From Diplonema japonicum (lineage: Eukaryota > Euglenozoa > Diplonemea > Diplonemida > Diplonemidae): DNA of 64,000 nucleotides. This document shows positions 20,901 to 33,900 of this stretch, piece by piece. The position numbers and the translations under genes are program-made. The DNA lies in NCBI GenBank assembly GCA_964019335.1, contig OZ025746.1, positions 124,001 through 188,000 of the forward strand, in the 5' to 3' direction. Position 1 is the first letter of the stretch; each line of letters begins with the position of its first letter. The notes below the pieces were generated by a model. That model searched no databases, was not told the DNA's origin, and saw only the letters and a list, made by a program, of their open reading frames with translations.

Positions 20901-23900
20901 TCGTCTTCACCGCCTAACAGGTCTGGGGTGTCATCCTTCGCATCCGTCTTTATCTTGGCTTTCTTGCGGCCCTTGTTCTGGGTCTTTGCGCTTTTCCCGG
21001 TGGTGACAGCCGAACGCTGCTTCTGGTCTTTCTTTGTTCTCGTTGCCGCGGCGCGTTGCTCCCGTTTCTTTTTCCGTTCGGCCGCTGCTTGTAGAAATGG
21101 GTCGTCTGCAGGTAGGGTGCACGACGCAGGCGGGCACAAGGGGTAGCCCGAGTCGCCCCACATCTTCAAGTGGAACGCGGTGCAGTCTCTTGACGCTATG
21201 TTCAGGTTCTCTATCAACAGGTACGGGTCCGGGACGTACGCGGCCTCTTCTTCCTTTTTGGTGTCCTCAGCTTCCTCCTCTTCTACCTCCTGGTCGTGGC
21301 CGTGCTCTTGTTCCGCAACCCTCCGCTTGCGCTCCTTCTGGCGTTCCTCTTCAATCCGCTGGATCTCCTGCTGTTTTTTAAGCGAGATCTCCTGCAGCAC
21401 ACGGGAGTACTGGTCCGGGTTTTGATGCGCCCGGCCCCAATTTGCCCAGACGAAGGATTCGGTGACCTTTCCGATCGTGACAGCGATGGGGTTCAGGGTG
21501 AGGAGGCTGACCTTGTGCGACCACATTGACCAGACGGAGAGGGTGTTCTTGCTGCGAATGGTAATGGAGTAGAGCTGATCTGCGGATAACCCGGAGACGC
21601 GAAAGGTGTTCACATGCGGGGGCAGTTTGTGCTCGATGACCGATTCCGTCACAAGGCCTTCAACACAGAGCTCGAACTCTAGAACGTCGTAGTTCCCTGT
21701 TTTTACGTCGGCGTTGTCGGGGAGGTCCCACTCCTCCTGTGCCTTGTCGGGGGCGCGTATTTCAGAGGCTTCGCTTGGCATCTCCATTTCTGCTGTGGAT
21801 CCGGCTGACGATTGGGAATCGTTCCCCACCATCCAGTCTCCATAGTCGCGGTTCCACGACAGCAATGCGTTTTCCTCGTTGATTAGCTCGACGGTGACGG
21901 TCAGCATCTTCATGGTGACGAATAGTAACGGTTCGGACCACGCGCCCCAGTATTCTCCATCGGTCTGGCATCGAACCTTCACGCTGTACACCTTGTTCGG
22001 GCTCAGATCAAATATGTTCCACTCCGTCTCGCCCTTTTTGAACACTCTCAACATGTGGAATGGATCGGTCCGTTCTGTTATCACTTTCTTCTCGACTCTG
22101 TCGACGGAAACCTGGTACAGAGTTGACTCTGCCTCGGAGACGAATGTCTCGGCGGTTGGCGGGCGAGGTCGTGGGACACGCTCCCATTTCACACACCCGA
22201 AGCATTCTCCCAAATCAAGGAGTTTCAAACCGATGGGATCGAGGGTCTGGACTGTTCGCCGTTCGGACCACATCCCCCATGACCCTTCGAGGTCCTTCTC
22301 TCGAACGCCGACTGCGTATCGTGTTCCCGGTTGCATGTCCCACACTTCATACTTGGGCTGCGACACATCAAAATCCCGTTCAACATTGCTGTTGCTGTCC
22401 TTCACGTCCACGGGCGTGATATTCAATTGGTAGCTGTGCACGGCGTTCTCAGCAGGGAAGATACCGAGGTTGCGGTCGTGTGACCTGGTGTCGTTTTTGG
22501 GCCGGTCCCATGTGACGACGATGAAGTCTTCGCCGATGTATGACACGGATGTTCTCATTAATGGGAGGGTGATGATGACTTGCTCCTCAGACCAGAAGCC
22601 CCATTGCCCGGAGGCGGACAGAGCGCGCACCGAGATGGTGTACTTTGTGTTGGGTTCCAAATCAGCGATTCGTTTGGACAGCTCTTCTGCGTTCAGCTCG
22701 AACTCGCTGTGGTTGTCGTCCCACGAGACCTTGTGGCCGTGCACTCTGACAAGCCAGCGTTGCACTTCTTCGCTTCCCACCGCGATATCCGCGTCGTCCT
22801 CGTAGCCTCTTGCCATGGGGCTTCGTAGTAGATCGCTAGCTCTGTCGTTTGACTTCTCCTCATCTTCTTCGTTTTCTTCGTCTTCCTCGTCCTCTTCTAC
22901 TTCTTCGTCTTCTTCGAGAATGTTCGAGGCCTGGAACCCTAGCGAATCCAAGTCTTTGACACGTTCTCGCCGCCTGCCCCAATCCAAATGCACGAAGTTT
23001 TCCCCGACCATTTGGACCGACAGTTCAACGGGCCGTAAGGTGATGAACCTTCGAGTTGTGGACCATAGCCCCCAGTCGCCTTCCGCGTCTTTCATGCGGA
23101 CCATGACGTGGTATAGAGTGTCGACCTCTAGGCCTTCCACTTTGCATCCTTGGACACCAGGTTCCAAGGTTCTTTCAACGACAACACCCTGGCGGCCTTC
23201 AACTTTAACGTGAAACTCTTTGACACGGCTTGTTGGGATTTTGGTGGTAATGATGCCGTCGTCGCCTGGAACAGGGTCGGGCTGTGGGGTGGATCCCAAA
23301 ACAGCGTTACGTTCCCAGTTGACGCTTGCGTACGCCTCGCCGATGTCGTCGATGGTGAGCTGCAGCGGGGGAAGCGTGTGGACGCGCTTCTCAACAGACC
23401 AGACCCCCCAATCGCCGTTGAAGTTGCACGATGTTATCCAGACGGAGTACTCCGAATTGGGTTGGAGGTCCGGTACTTTGAAATCCTTGCAGGAGGTTGG
23501 GAGATCGTACAATCTTGTGCAGGTAGGGTTGTCGACCTCTGTCACCCTCAGACGGTACTTGGACACGTTGTGGCTTGCTTGCTTCATGTTAACCCCTGCG
23601 GTACCGGCGGAGTTCGTCGGACGTTCCCACTGAAGAACGACAAACTGCTCACCTATATTTCCGAATGATATTTCTAACCGGTTGAAACATTGGAAGTTGA
23701 GCCTGCTCCACTGGCCCCACGCGTCGTACCGCGAGCGTCCTCTGACCGCCACTTCGTAGACACCATTTGGAACCAACCCTCGAAGTGAATAACACCGTTT
23801 CGCGTCGCCCGGAAGCTCCGTTGTGTGGAAGAAACCATCGTCTCCAGAACATCGGATTTGATACTTCACAACAGAGGTGTCCGCAGAGACTACGGTGTTG

Positions 23901-26900
23901 ACACCGGGTTCCTCCGGAGCTGTCTCTGCTTGTCGGGAGAATGCGAGGCTGATGAAATCTTCGCCTATGGATTCAACGTCGATAGCCAAGCCTGCAACAG
24001 TTCGGAAGGCCTTGTCGGGGCTCCACAAACCCCAATCGTAGTTGTCGTTGAAGGTTCTGACGGCCACGTGGTACGTGGTTGCGGGGCGGTAGTCTTCAAT
24101 TGTAAGCGTTGTGAGGGCGGTGTCAATGTCGTAGGTTTGAATCTGCCCCGTGGGGGATTTCACCTTAACCTGTGACTTCGTGATGATGCCGCGTCCCTTT
24201 GCGATCTTGCTGTCCACGACGTTCTGCATGGGGCGCTCCCATGTCACCCTTGCGAAATCCTCACCGACTACGACGAACGAAATCTTGTTCGGTTTCAATG
24301 TAACAAGCTTCTGAACGGTCGACCACACGCCCCATGTACCCACCTCGACCTTTGACCGGACCGCTAATGAATAGTGCGTATCGGGTTTCATGTTTGGAAC
24401 AGTAAATGGGACTTCATTACTTGTGTCTGTGATCTCCGTCTCCATGACTATTTTCGTCTCGGGTGTGAGCGACCCTGCTTGGTCTAACTTGTCTACTGAA
24501 TCAGCCGAGTCCTGATTTTCTGTTCCACTGCCTAAAACACCAATTCCAGCCCATGATAGATGGCCTTGTGTCAACGGTCCAGTGGTGTCCTTTGTTGTAA
24601 CGCGTAGTTGGTAAACCGGTCGGCGTTGCCCGAAGCAGAATATCGGTTCTTCGTCCTTATTTGTGGGGACGACCTCTCTGGACTGTTCAGGACGGGACCA
24701 TTTGATCTTTGCGAACTCCTCGCCGATGAGCAGGGTGTTGACTTCGATAAGGCGGAGGGTGAGACATTCCAATGGACGAGACCAAAGCCCCCACTCATCG
24801 TCGTTGTAGTTCGCCTTGATGACGACACGGTAGCGGGTGTCAGGGCGAAGCCCGGCTACCCTGTACGGGGAGTCGGCTTCAACAAGCTCCGCGTCGAACG
24901 CAAAATCATCGTCGCCTGTGACTCGCAGATGGTACCGTGTGATGTAACCCCGCCCGCTGGGGTACCCTCTATCCCTGTCGTCTGACTTCTTCCGCTCCCA
25001 TCTGACAACGATGTAGTCCTCCGCGATCTCCAATGTCCGCATAACAATCGTCGCCCTCGTCTGAAACCGTACATCGCAGGACCAGATTCCCCATTCCCCT
25101 GAACTGTTGCAGCACCGCATTTGAATACAATACGCTGTTGCGGGTTTAAGCCCGTAAACCTTCAGATCCCTCACAACTGCTTCCAGGGTTCGGTCCAAAC
25201 TGTATGAATCGTCAAGACCACGAATCCGAAGCTGCTGTGACGTGACGCTGTAATCGCCCTTGTGCGTTTGCGTCGGGAGGAGCGGGTTGTCATCACGACC
25301 CCATGTGAAGTGCACGTAGTTCTCACCGATAGACAGCTCGTTGACAGGGATGACAAAGGGGGCAACGGTGCGGAATTTCAACGGTTCCGACCACAAACCT
25401 TTGATACCGGTCTTGGTAGAAGCTCGCACGACAATGGCATAGTCACGATCAGCCTGAAGATCAGGGATACGGTAAGAAGTGTGGGATGGGTCGAGAATCT
25501 TGTCAAATACAAACGATGACCCAGCTGCAGGTGGGTATGGATCACAATCTGGACTTTCTTCACTCGACGTAGAATGAGAATGCGAAATGGACGGAGGAGC
25601 CACACGTGACTCTGACATTTCCATGGTAGCACCCTCTTCCACAACATAGAGTAACAGCCGGTACTTCGACACGAACTCATCAGCGCCGAAAACGTTGTCG
25701 AGTCGGGTTGAGGCAGGTCCTGTTGCCTCTCGCTCCCACACGACTCTTGCAAAATCCTCGCCGACTTCGTGATGTTTCAAGACGATGCCCGAAAGTGTTC
25801 TGAAGTAAACGGTCGACCACAGACCCCATTGTTCTTTTTCGTCGCACGCCCTCACCGCGACGCTGTACGTGGTGTTCGGGGCTAACAGGTTTATCCGGTA
25901 ATCTGTTTCCAAGACCTCTTTGTGCAGGATTTCGTCTTCACCGGTGTCGACACACCCCAGCACGACTTCGTACTTCAGATCAAACCACGTGCTTTCCTTT
26001 GCAGATCCTGTTGCAGTAGTTCCTGGTTTGTCTTCTGTCGTGGGTTGCAACGCGCGTTTCCAGGACAGTTGCAAGAAATCCTCACCGATGTCGACAAGGC
26101 GCAACACAACAGGGCGAAGTGTTGTCATAACGATGGGGTCTGACCACATCCCGTGGCCTCCGTCGGGTAGAATGGTGCGTATGTTGATTTTGTACTGTGT
26201 TTGCGGGGTAAGGTGCGGGACCCTGTACCCGGGACACGCCCCGGTAAACTCTTTGTCATGCGTCACACTGCCGTCAGAAACGTTCACCGCTTGGATTTGA
26301 TACGTGGAGGTACCCTCCCACGACACAGATATAAAATCTTCCCCACGTTCACAGCATGTTACAGTGGGCCGGGGTTCCGTGTTGAATTCTGTTCCTTCGC
26401 ACCACAAACCCCATATGTCGTTTCTGCAAGCTCTTGTGAAGATTTTGTACCGTTTTCCAGGTGTCAAATCGGGGACGGTGACAATGTGCTGGTCGGCTCT
26501 GACCTGTTGTATAGGGTACGTCACGTCGGTGTTGAACTTGTGGCCGACGCCGAGGATGTTCAGCCGGTAGCTGTCGTCCAGCTCGTCGTCGAGCTTTTGC
26601 TTCCGGCACCACCGCACCTTCACGAACCACTCCCCGCGGAGGAGCACCTCCGTGCCGACCAGTGAGATCGTTCGAACGGAGACCGTGCCAGAGTACACCC
26701 CCCACCTCGCATGCGTTGACATCGATCTTACCTTCACCGTATACGTTTCAGAAGGAAGAAGCCCTGTCACCGTGTACATAGTGTCTGTTGGTTGAAGTTC
26801 TATAACATCAGACAGCATGTTCCGCCCTCCTCCATCTACAACAAGCTCGTATTGCAGAGCCTGCACAACGGACTTCTGGTACACAGAATCCGATGTGTCG

Positions 26901-27625
26901 TGAGGGGCAGGCCCGCGTCCCCACGACGCTGACAGAAAGTCTTCCCCTACACCTGTTATGTTGATGACGAAGGTCGGTTGAGTCTCGAATCGTAGGACCT
27001 CTTTCCACTGCCGTTGGTGGCCGAGAAGGGTTTGCCAGCTTGTCATGACGATGTACCTGGAGCCAGGGGACAGGCCGTACACGGTGTAGGATCTCACACC
27101 AACTTCGAAACTCTGGTGAAAGACGACCTCCATGTCGCTTTGTCCTAGGATCTTTATCTGGTACCCTGTGATGGAGCGCAATGCTGATGAAAGTGCTGGT
27201 TCTTCCTCTTCGCAATCGCCTCCTTCGTTGGGCTGCGGTGTGCGGTCCCATTTGAACGCGGCGCAGTCTTCACCGATCGACGTGCATTTGGTTGTGACTT
27301 CCATCAGCATCGAGAATTTACCGGTGGCGGGGGGGCCCCAGGAACCGTTTTGAAACAGTTTCACTGTGAACATGTAGGTTTTCCCCGGGCGGAGCTTCAC
27401 GATCTTGCTGGGTTTCCCCGCAACGTTCGCCGAGTGCACCTCCTGCATCGCCTCCGTCTTCACGAGCAACGACCACTTCTCCGGGACGGCCTTCGAGGTG
27501 TACCCTAGCTCCACGAACATCTCCCCGACACGGATCACCCTGCAGCGGCATTCCAAGAGAGTTGTCTCCGACTCCTTCCTCTCCGCAACCTTTGCGTAGC
27601 TCGGAGCCTGTAAGGCTTCCGTCAT
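14907..27625 (-). CDS. Giant protein of about 33 tandem fibronectin-III-like domains with WSXWS-like motifs
   Basis: A predicted protein of about 4,220 residues, almost entirely tandem ~100-130-residue domains. Each starts near a GE(D/N)F-x-x-V-x-W-x-R strand. Each continues with L-x-P-x-T-x-Y-x-V-x-VR-A and ends in W-G-x-W-S followed by x-F-x-T. I count about 33 WGxWS-type sites, one per domain, with the last ones degenerate. The fold is fibronectin type III; the W-x-x-W-S block before the last strand, with Arg in the preceding strand, is where WSXWS sits in cytokine receptors. Acidic or KR-rich charged insertions interrupt several domains (about 22.8-22.9, 21.0-21.4, 20.3-20.6 and 19.4-19.6 kb). 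No signal peptide or membrane helix is seen, so it is probably an intracellular scaffold. The tail is Pro-rich. The start at 27623-27625 follows purine-rich leader DNA. One 50-nt intron precedes the last exon; the exact C-terminus is uncertain. Confidence 0.88.
15030..15079 (-). other. 50-nt intron near the 3' end of the FN3 giant gene
   Basis: The sense strand reads GTTTGGTTCATTATT, then T-rich sequence, then TTTTGAACAG. It is a classic polypyrimidine intron that follows a CAG codon in phase 0. Read through, it would encode an Ile/Phe-rich stretch out of character with the Pro-rich tail. The stop after splicing is at 14907-14909. Confidence 0.75.
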
Positions 27626-27949
27626 TTTCTTTTTTCCACTCTCGTTTGTTCGCGGGTTGCCCCACCCCCTCCCTCCCCCCCCCTTTTTTTTCTTTCTTTC
27701 CCTTTCCAAAAAGGTAGGGAAACAAAAAAAAAAACAGCCAGTACACCCTTAACAAATAAGAAAACGACAAATACGAGACGATAATAGGGCGGGGAGGGGG
27801 AAAGGGTTTAAAGCAGAAAAAATGGGGGGGGGGAAGAAGTAAATCTAAGCAGTGGCGCAGGGGGGGTGGTGGAGGATGCAAAATCTATCTATGCCATCTA
27901 AACTAAAGTTATATATAAGGGAAGGGGGGGAAAAAAAAACAAACAGAAT
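27626..27949. other. Spacer between FN3 giant and LRR/IQ genes
   Basis: Purine/pyrimidine-biased low-complexity DNA with G runs. It presumably holds the 3' end signals of the LRR/IQ gene and the splice acceptor of the FN3 gene. No gene is seen. Confidence 0.6.
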
Positions 27950-30690
27950 CTAAAGACTCGTTTCACCATCGTCTTCAAAGTATTCGTAGCTTTGCCTCGT
28001 GCCAGGCGGGGAGGGGGGCGCCCTTGTCGGGGGCGATATCAAATCGTTGAACCGATAGTGCGGGTCGGCCACCGGTTCTCTGAAGGCATACAAATTCTCA
28101 TCGAACTCATCCTCTTCCTCAAAATCATCCTCTACGGGTTGGAGCAGCCTCTCGGGGGACGCCTCCACCTCCTCTTCTTCATATATGTCTTCATCTTCCG
28201 CTTGTCTTTGAACAGGGGAAAGACCTATCCCAGCTACATACGACCTAAGCTGAGCTTGCTGTTCCTGCCTTCGAATCTGCTGTTGCCTCAGCGACTCGTG
28301 AATGGCAGAGATCGATGAGTTCAATACCGTGCTTGGTTTGGCTTTGAGGGGCAACCCCATCCCTCCTACGGTGGCCCCCATATGCGAAGAAGAGGAAACC
28401 GGTTGTTGTTGTTGTTCCTCCGGAGAGGGGGATGATATGAACCGCATGCCTGTTGAAGAAGACACCGGTTGTTCTTCCTCTTCTTCTTCTTCTTCTTCGA
28501 GCTGTATCGGGTGCTGTTGTTGTTGTTGTTGTTGTTGTTGCACCGGTGTTGGTGCCGGTGCTGGTGCTGCCGGTTGTGCGGTTGTCCGTTCGGCGAGTTC
28601 TTTCACCATGCCGAAAAGCATGCTTACCTGCTTTTGAAGGTTTTGAATCTCCGCTTTGTCGCGCTGTTTCTCATGCAACTCCAACTGCTGTGATGTGTAA
28701 GCTTTGTTTGTCCTCACTCTTGAGGCATAGCCGCGGAGGACTCGTTGCAACACCGCCACAGGTTTTCTGTAACTCCGCCAGTAGGCCAGGTACTTCATCT
28801 TCCTTGCCCTGACACGTTTCTTTGCGAAATGCATTCTGACGATGGACTGGATCTTCGTGGCGGCCCTGTGTTTCATCCTTGTGACGTAGTGGTGCGTCCC
28901 ACGGGAGTCGTTCCATAGAACGCGGAGCGCGTTTTGAAGAAGCTGGTTTTCCTCCGTGAGCTCGGCGACCCTTCTCTCTAGATACCTGGTTGCTATCCCG
29001 TTAACAAACGTCCCTCTGTTGTTCTTCTTTGTAACCCGCACGCGGTGTCCCTTCCAGCACGCTTGGATGGTCAAGCAAGCGTTGTAACGAAGCCGGATGT
29101 CCTCCAACCGGATTCTCACAATGAAACCTCTGACGATTTTTTGGATCTTCACAGCGAAGAAGTCCTCCCGTTGCATCCGGGTAACACGGCGGCAAGGGAC
29201 CAGCGAGAGCCGCTTCTCGTTGTCGCCCCACGAGAAAATCTGGTAGTTTTTCCGAGCCTGCTTTCGAGACAACAGAACAGCCGCTTCCTCGTTGACACTC
29301 TCGCTGATTCTGCACTGAAGCCGGGACGGGGCTTTACGTTTCTTGGCAGAGCTATACACAGTCAACTGCCTCAGCCGCATCAATATTGGGAACGGGACGT
29401 TATTTCTGGTCAGAATCGATCGAGTCCAAGCTTGAAGTTTCACCACGGACTCTTTACGTTTGTTCATGTGGGACCGGTGTAGAACACGGACAATCTGGCT
29501 CATTTCCTTGACTTTCTTACCCATCGAGGTCATTTGCTGCAAGTCCTGCACGGTACCGCCGCTTCTGGCCTGCCGTTGCCTGTGAGTGGGTATTGTTGAG
29601 GCAAGGTGTTCAACAAGACGTTTCGAATCGGTCTTTGAGTCAAGCAGCAGCACCATGTCTGAGATACCTCCTGACCCATCGTCGAATAACGAAGTTGCGG
29701 TTTGTACGTCAGATTGGGTGAGGGGCGTCCCGTTGATGGCGGTGAGGAGTGGGCAAAGCCATGCAAGGAGGTATCTATACTCAAAGGGGAGGTTGTTTGC
29801 AAAAGGGTTCATCCGGGTGTCGACGGCTTCGAGGTGCTCCATCGCAGCGAGGTACCGCAGGTCCATCCAGTCCGAGACCTTGTTGTTGCTGACGCCCAGC
29901 CTTCTGAGCGACATCCAGGCGTCGATCCCCACGTCGTCGGGCAGGCTGCGCAAGGTGTCTATAGCATTTCCGTCAAGAAGCAGCTCTAGCACACTGCATT
30001 TCGTGAGGCACGGTGCCTTCGTCAGCTTGTTGTCACGGAGGTTCAACACCTTCATTGAAGTGCAACCCGTAAAGGCGTCGGAAGGAACCACCTGCAGCCG
30101 ATTGCTTTGCAAGTCGAGGATCTCAAGATTGTGCATCCCATTGAACGCACCGGATTCTAATTTTTTTTTTAAATAAAAAAAATAATAATAATAATAATAA
30201 TACCGATCGTGGAAATTTCATTATTTGAAAGGATCACCGTGCGCAGGTCTTTGAAATAGCTGAGGCGGGGCACTGCGGTGAGCCTGTTTTTTTTCTGTTA
30301 AAAAGCCCCCCTCTCCTACCTGTTGCCAGTGGCGTTCAATTTCACGCAGTTCGCATGGGCAGTGGACACAACAACAGCAAGCGATGTGATCCCCATGTTC
30401 GACACATCTATGTGCAACGGGTCGCCTGGTTCCTGCTGTTGCTGCTGTTGTTGTTGTTGAGGTTGTTGTTGTTGTTGGTTGGCAAGAGGCTGTGGCTGTT
30501 GTTGTTTTAGAACCCTTTGCTGTTGGGCCTGGTGTTGAGGGGTCGTATGTGGGGTCGTGTGAGGGGTGCCTTGGAAGCTCGCCACGCTTCGCCTCACGCC
30601 ACCGTCATAGGAAGATTGCACGCTGAACGGGGCGGGGGGCTGCGCCACCGTCGGTATTACAGGAGCAGGCATAGGCTGATCGATATTCAT
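27950..30690 (-). CDS. Leucine-rich-repeat protein with IQ motifs (three exons)
   Basis: An 885-residue protein from exons 30690-30320, 30283-30204 and 30156-27950. The N-terminal ~90 residues are Pro/Gln-rich with poly-Gln. Leucine-rich repeats follow (ILSNNEIS, LEILDLQSNRL, VLNLRDNKL) with a capping LLAWLCPLLTAING segment. Four or so IQ calmodulin-binding motifs come next (VVKLQAWTRSILTR, AVKIQKIVRGFIVR, CLTIQACWKGHRVR, ATKIQSIVRMHFAK, VAVLQRVLRGYASR), then a coiled coil, a second poly-Gln/poly-Glu segment and an acidic tail. Splicing is required to join the first repeat (DVSNMGITSL) to the rest. The architecture resembles LRRIQ/centriolin-type cytoskeletal or centrosomal proteins that bind calmodulin; a role at basal body or flagellum is inference. 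Confidence 0.85.
30157..30203 (-). other. 47-nt intron 2 of the LRR/IQ gene
   Basis: The sense strand reads GTATTATTATT repeats, a T run, an A run, then TTAG. Splicing in phase 1 joins ISTI to ESGAFNGMHNL, making a regular leucine-rich repeat. Confidence 0.8.
30284..30319 (-). other. 36-nt intron 1 of the LRR/IQ gene
   Basis: The sense strand reads GTAGGAGAGGGGGGC, then TTTTTAACAG, eight A and CAG. Splicing in phase 2 joins NATGNR to LTAVPRLSYF, again within the leucine-rich repeats. Confidence 0.8.
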
Positions 30691-30963
30691 AAACTACTCA
30701 GAAAACTTTTTTTTTTGTAACTAGATATGCCTACCTAGCATTGGGGTTGCCACCTGAGGGGTGGAGGTAAGTTTTTTTTTTTTTTTTTTTTTTTTTTTTG
30801 TGAGGTATATGTTTAAAAAAAAAAATTTTTTTTTTGAGACAAGCAAAAAAGAAGTGGGCGAAGAAGGAGAGAAAAAAAGAACTGGAGATAATAAAAAAAA
30901 AAAAAAAATAAAAGAGATGAGATAAAGGAGGTTCCTGTTTTGGAACGTCCCCCTTGTCTCTAC

Positions 30964-33900
30964 TTATCTACCCCTTTCTCCCTTCTGGGGCCTCGGCCTT
31001 TCTTTCTTTTTTGGCTGTGTTGCCTTCCTCAAAGTATCCTCCCTTTCTTCTTGCCACTTTCTGCCCAGTTTCTTAAGGTCCTTCTTGGTTTTCTCTGATG
31101 CAAAAACTGGCCTTCTGTTCCATCCCAGACTCTTCTTCGCACCTATGGTTCTAAGCGCGTGGTTCTTCTGGCTCTCCGCTGGGAAGATCCGTTTGCCTCT
31201 GACCTTCTTCTGTATGCGTGCTGTGTCCCACCCCTCTTGGATTCTTTCCAGGAGGCCGTGGAAACTCCGCGCTTTCTTCTGTATCATGTCTAGATCACCC
31301 TTCTTCCCCGTGATCGGCTCGACGCCCAGCGTGTTCTCGAAGTCTAGTACGAGTTCCATTGTGGTGACTGTCGTCTTCCTCGGTCCATCGTACCACTTCA
31401 GCTTTTTGAGCCACTTGACGATGTCTTCACCGTGCTTCATCATCAGGCTCCCGCTCACATGCTTCCTCAGCTCCTTCCATTCAGGTGGCGCATGAGCGTT
31501 TCCTTCCGTTACCTGTTCCCAGGGGTGCGTCGTGTACGTTTCTAGCTTTCTCTTGTCCTGGAGAAGCTGGTCCCGTTTTGCCACCACTTCCAGCAGGTAG
31601 TATTGCGTCTTCCTCAGCCGGTGTTGGTGTGTTCGGTGACCACGCGGGAGCGTTCCATGTAGCTGCATGCAGATTGGCATTTCCGTCTTGCTGGCCACTA
31701 CTTCTGCATGTACTTCCTTCTGTTGCACCTCCTTCGCCACACTGCATTCCCATAATGCGTGTCGCAGCATGTTGCTCTCGTCCTCCTCCGCACCGCACGC
31801 GTCGCATGTGACTTCGTCTGTTGTTGGTCTCTTGTTCACACGCTCGTGTGTCTCGTCCCCTTCCTCTTCCGAGCTGTCCTCGCTTTCGCTCTGCTCGCCC
31901 TCTGGGGGTGGTACCCGTCTGGTGATTTTGTCCTGGTACCACGCCTTTGGGTGGGTGTAGAAAACCCCTCCCGCCACGATCCTCCGGAGGTCTCTCGCTG
32001 CCATTGCTCCTTGTGGTCCGAGTCTCATCAGCTCTCGCCACAGGTCGTTCGTGCGTGGGTCTGCGCCCCGGTCTAACCCCTCCATCGAGCGTCTTCTGTC
32101 CTGTATGTGTTCCGCACGTCCCGACCTTAGCTTTTCTCGCACTACATGTGCGAATTTGTCCTTGTTCTCAGCTAGCATTTCGGTGAACTGCCCCCAGTTT
32201 GTGCTGATCTTCGGGAGCCACCGCTTCATCGCGTTGCCTATCGGGCCCAAAGGTGTCGTTCTTGTCGGGTCTTGGTACCCTTTGGCAAGTCTCTGGCACC
32301 GCTCCCACACCTCTCCCAATTTTCGTCTCGTTCTGTATATGGCTGCTAGTGCTCTGTAGGGCGCTGCTACCTCTGGGTCGTGTGTGTGTCCGCTGAACAG
32401 GTTTGACAGCACCGCCGCTGGTGATCTTGTTCTGTACCTCGGTCCCCACAAGGCGTATGTCGCGGTTGATGTGAGCGATTTGAGGTATCCTTCCGACGGC
32501 GGCGCGAATGCAACATCATACAGACAGCTGGGTAGCACCGTTGTTCGCAGGACTTCCGCTTTCTGCCAGAAAGAGAGCTGAGTGGTCGCGAGCCTCCGTA
32601 GCGTGTCGCCCGCCGCCCTGGCCCTGGTGTTGTCCGTCTGCGTCTGACCATCCGTGCGTATCCTCGCCCCCAGGATCTTGATCTTGTTCGTGGACCGCAG
32701 CTGCCTTCCTGCTACCTCTATCCCTGGTGCCTTCGCTCCTGCTGCGAACACTTCGGACTTCTTCGTGTTGAGCTCCATGCCAACTATGTCGCAGAATGCG
32801 GATGCACTGTCCGTGGCTTTTTGTAGTACTTCTGCTAGTTTCGCCAACAGGTATGCGTCGTCCGCATACGACAGAGTCTCCGCTCCCGTTCGTTCCTCCA
32901 CACTCCTCATCAAGACCGCTAGTAGAGCGTTGATCATGATGATGGAGATCGGGCACCCTTGCAGGATTCCGTTTGTGGTTGTGAACTCCTCGCCTACTCC
33001 TGTCGCGTATCTGAATCTCCTTCTGAGACCCTTGTACATCCCTTCTAACGCTCTCAGGATACCTTTGTCCATTCCCATCCGTTCCATCAGCTTCAGCACC
33101 AGTTGTTGTGGAACTGTGTCAAAACACTTGGCGAAGTCTAGTGCGACACCCAACAACGGTGTCTTGTCCATCGCTGCTTCCTCTATCCTGGTGCAGATGT
33201 CCATGAGAACGTCCTCTGTCCCATGTCTGGCCCTAAACCCGTGTTGAGTTTTGTGGATCCAGGATTCTTGCCATTCGAGAATATCACCAAGCCTTGTGCA
33301 CGCCCATAATCTGTACACTGCCGACGTGACTGTTATGGGCCGATGCTCGAGTGGTCCTGCGTTCTTGGTCTTCGGGATAAGGGTCACCAGAGCTGTCAAC
33401 GCCGACTCCGGCCATTTTCCTGTCTCCTCTACCTCATTGAGGAAAACAGCCCATGCGTCCAATATGGATACTGGTAGCCTTCGTAGCTCTGCCATCCGCC
33501 AGCCGTCTACCCCCGCTGCGCTTCTGGCCGTCTTTTTCTTCAGCACCTGCTTCAGGCGTATCCCAGTGATCGGTGTCCACACCATGTCTCTTTTTTCGAT
33601 GTACGCACCGTACTCCTTCTCGAATGTTGCGTACGCGGGCTGGGGCTTGTCTCTGTATTTCGCAAAGACATGTTCCCAATGTTCCCTCATTGTCCTGTCC
33701 AATTCCTGCGGGTTTGCAATCGTGTCCTTTTCCATCTCCACAGTTGCTGTCCCCCGCTTGTCCTCGATTCCTTTCGCGCTGTCCACGAGCTCCTTCGTCT
33801 CTTTTCCTTGTTCGACTGAGTCAAGGTAGCTCCTGTGCCTTGCCGTGCGCTGTTCCTTCACCATCTCCCGTTCGCGTCTCTCCACCGCCTCTGACATGAT

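Noticed and set aside
30400-30500. CRISPR-like short repeats
   Set aside because: The repetition is a CAG/CAA-type trinucleotide encoding poly-Gln in the LRR/IQ protein. No repeat-spacer structure occurs anywhere in the window.
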